From positions 1 through 64,000 of the forward strand of contig JAALGZ010000028.1 of NCBI GenBank assembly GCA_015227615.1: DNA of 64,000 bases, written 5' to 3'. Each line of letters opens with the position of its first letter. The stretch's first letter is position 1. The DNA comes from Labyrinthula sp. Ha. Taxonomy: Eukaryota; Sar; Bigyra; Labyrinthulida; Labyrinthulaceae. Below the pieces are notes generated by a model, which was not told the origin of the DNA, searched no databases, and saw only the letters and a program-made list of their open reading frames with translations. Positions 61,074 through 64,000 of the stretch are shown one piece after another. The position numbers and the translations under genes are program-made.

Positions 61074-64000
61074 AATTAAGTAATTATTATCAAACTCTTT
61101 GGAATAAACTAGACATTTCATTCTGTAAACTATCTTTTTCTTTTAATATTGTTTTTATCTTTTTCTTTCCGTGATATTAATATCTATTTTATATCCATGA
61201 TACCCGTCTACTCGAGTCGTTTCGTTTCGTTTACATAGCACACTGTAACGAATCAATACATTCATCGGATTGTTGTAGATTGAAGTTGCATATAGTTCCT
61301 GCTTGTCGTTACCCTAATGGTATATTTTTTAGTTCTTATTCCTATAAAATATTCATAATATTAACAATATCCTTATGTGTACCCTAAGGTAGAGAAAAAA
61401 ATATAAAATGAGCTGTAACTTTAAACTCTACTAACAAAGACTGATTTTGTTTCAAAATTGTTATAAAAACTATCTTCTCTTGATGAACAGCGCCACGAAG
61501 TTCAGTAAAATCTGTCACAAATCATAAAAAAGTGTAGTAAATAGACTATTCATCAATAAAAACAGATTTATAAGTTGATCCTGCTGAGGTAATAATATCC
61601 ATGTGAACTAATAATATATAAGAGAACAATTCCAAATATTTATTGTTTATATTTATTCAGCAGGGCATAATATATTAATGATAGAATAAGCATTATTGGG
61701 CGTGTATCTTACTTGCCGTAATATATCTTTTTGATAAAACGGTAAATAAAACCTAAGATCCTTTTCTTTCCGTCAAACTGTTTTCATTCCCCTACAATGG
61801 GAAGCACCTTGGTCGCTGTGTTATTCCTATTTGAATTAACAGTATTTAGAGGAGAAAGGTGTAATTACTTTCTTTATAGAAGTTTGGTAGCATTTTTAGT
61901 TATTTTTCTTAATTTGGCGTCCGAGACATAATAATTTCAAATGAATCCAGTACTATTTGTGGTTGCGCCAGGGATAATTAGCATGGCTATAGTATCGTAA
62001 GTGAGAGGATTAATTTAACAAAGAGAAGAAATCAGTGTAGTTTTTCACCAATATTTTATACAGAGAAAGAAATCTACTTTATATCCCAAAGCCCATGATT
62101 CTAAAAGAAATCTCTCGGATGTCAGAGAAAGTTGAGCCCACTCAATAAACTTTTTATCGAGAGAAATAATTATAATTAGGTCTAGGAGTCAATAATACGG
62201 TACCTTAACTTATAAATCTTCTTTCATTACGGTTACTCTATACGGTATGCCTTTGATTTTGCTAAATAAATGCGAGGTATAATATAGTAACATATTAGAA
62301 TAAACAGAGAGCACTGATTATAGATAGTTCCATTGCTATAGAGCGAGCATAATCTCCAATTGTTATTATTTAATCATATCAATTACATGATTGGGTTACT
62401 TCTAAGTTATTTATGAGTATTATGTACTCAATAAAGTTCTCAGAAGCTAGTCAAATTCTTTTATAGATTCAGAGATGAAAGAGATAATTCGAGTTAGAAA
62501 GAATACGTGTGATAAGGCTTATATATATGTACAGATAATCTGAGAATGAGCTCATTTCCCTCTTCACTTAATCAAGGTGGAACTTCTTTTTGCACTTTTA
62601 GAAAAAAGGTGTTTGGTAACTCTAAGGCAAATTATTGAGGTTGAGCAAAGTTTCTTGCTACGTTTGTTTTAGCTAATTGGTTCCCGGTGTGTATAGGTTT
62701 CATTGTACTGCAATAATCTATGGGATAGATGGTTTTTGTTAGAAAATTGCTAGGATTTAATTATTTAGGACTTTCCACTATTAGAAACTACATTACAACT
62801 AGATTTAGAATTCCAAACGTTCCCAATAAGAGACTTTCGGAAAGGATCATCTTCATAATAAGTAAACTACAGCAAGCAAAATGTTAGGAATATTTTTGTT
62901 TTATCGATTACGACTCCATACTAAGGTGCTCGATATGTTTTCTGAAATTTCATTCGAAATTCTTCGGTATAATAGGTTTATGTTGAACAAGTATAAATTT
63001 TTATTCAATGTAATATACTTTACTAAAGAAAATTTAGCTTGCAGGACTGGGTATTATCAACCTTCACCAGGATAGCGTATTTCCAGTACAGCGAGAATTT
63101 TTTCAGATGGATTACTATATAAATGCTATCTACGAAGCTTACTGGGTAGAAAAATAGAAAAACATATCGAATCCTACACTAAAAGTTGACAATTCGATTT
63201 TTTTGCCGTGTGATATTTTGCTTATGTAGTAATATTTATGGCCTAAACAAACTAACAGATTTTTGGAGGCTACTTGGAGGTTGGAAACACTTTGATCTCT
63301 CAAGGAGGAAATATATGACTGAAAACACTCTCTTGCATCTTACAGGAATTGCATCCACGAAACAAAGCCGTGATAATATTTTCTTGTCCTAGCAATAAAA
63401 ACTATTAACGAATTTATTTTAAAGTCATAATGGCAGGGGGTTCTGCTTTTATCATTAACAAGCTAAAATTCCCAAGTTTTAGTTTCACTTGTATTATATT
63501 TAGGTTTTCCAAGGTAAATGAAATCTTCAAATTACTTATGTTTTCGCCAAATTGTGATATCCATAAAATTAAGATTTTATGCCTAATCTAACTTTTATTC
63601 GGAACACTTTAATTTGTAGAAAAATTATACAAGAGTATTTATAAGGTGGAGTGGCCATATTACAAGAATTGAGTACGAATTCTTCTTTGACATGTCAATA
63701 AATCTGGTTGATTCCTGTGACAACTCAATTTGGAATAAGATTAACCCAGGTGGATGTAATACTTTACGAGGTGATGCCTGGGTTCATCTACCAGAGCATA
63801 TTAAGGAAGATATAGAATACTACTGAATATATAACGAATAACTGTGCATTGTTAAAATACTAAGAGTTGCTCTGTTCGTCGTTTTATCTGGTTGATATGT
63901 GTTATACGCCTTATATTCCATGTAAAACTTTACGAGGACATTCCTTTGATAGAAGTGTGGTAACACATGTATAAATTTGGTTGGTTAATTATCTTTGGGT
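61074..64000. other. Non-coding right end
   Basis: 2.9 kb of A/T-rich DNA. Open frames at 62881-63075 and 63186-63392 are under 70 codons and match no known family. The first part presumably held the promoter of the decayed minus-strand gene. Confidence 0.55.

Overview
The window looks like a stretch of nuclear DNA from an A/T-rich unicellular eukaryote. Supporting signs are intron-poor host genes with clear eukaryotic orthologues (DBP7/DDX31, LTV1, UFD2, an XPR1/SYG1-type SPX-EXS protein), APE-type LINE retrotransposons, TA-flanked MITEs and one very small GT-AG intron of 30-31 nt. Repeated Ser/Thr-Pro-Ser/Thr motifs in a membrane protein are common in stramenopiles. Introns near 30 nt are known from the stramenopile Blastocystis. 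The lineage assignment is therefore a weak guess, not a result. Host genes end in TAA, TAG or TGA, so the code appears standard.

Layout. 1-3487: a decayed LINE (LINE-1), entering from the left edge. 4745-8841: a second LINE (LINE-2), bounded by a 22-bp target-site duplication. The intervals 3488-4722 and 8864-11046 hold no convincing gene but share palindromic motifs. 11047-21826 is the host gene block: DBP7-like helicase (+), a single-pass PTS/Cys-rich membrane protein (+), LTV1 (-) and UFD2 (-). 21827-58290 is a 36-kb gene desert. It holds one gene family of two inverted, head-to-head paralogues (33541-34522 minus and 49365-50345 plus; start codons 14.8 kb apart) and three of the four well-supported MITE copies. 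58291-60519 is the SPX-EXS phosphate exporter, followed by a convergent broken gene (60558-61073 minus). 61074-64000 is without recognisable genes.

The host genes do ordinary work. DBP7 and LTV1 serve 60S and 40S ribosome assembly, UFD2 is a ubiquitin-chain elongation factor and XPR1-like proteins export phosphate. The most unusual part is the desert with its paralogue pair. Both copies encode 316 residues with exons of exactly 625 and 326 nt. Exon 1 is a patchwork of nearly identical DNA, including a 120-nt block without a single difference, while exon 2 has diverged strongly. That pattern points to repeated gene conversion between inverted copies. The protein itself is not recognised. The 31-nt intron of one copy and the 30-nt intron of the other prove each other, because only removal restores the same frame in both.

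Other notable points are a zinc-finger insert between RT motifs D and E in both LINEs, a MITE family in two size classes, a cluster of strong palindromes near 10.2 kb, and a decayed gene beside the phosphate exporter whose frame is interrupted only by two TAA codons. No tRNA, rRNA, LTR or capsid-bearing element was recognised.
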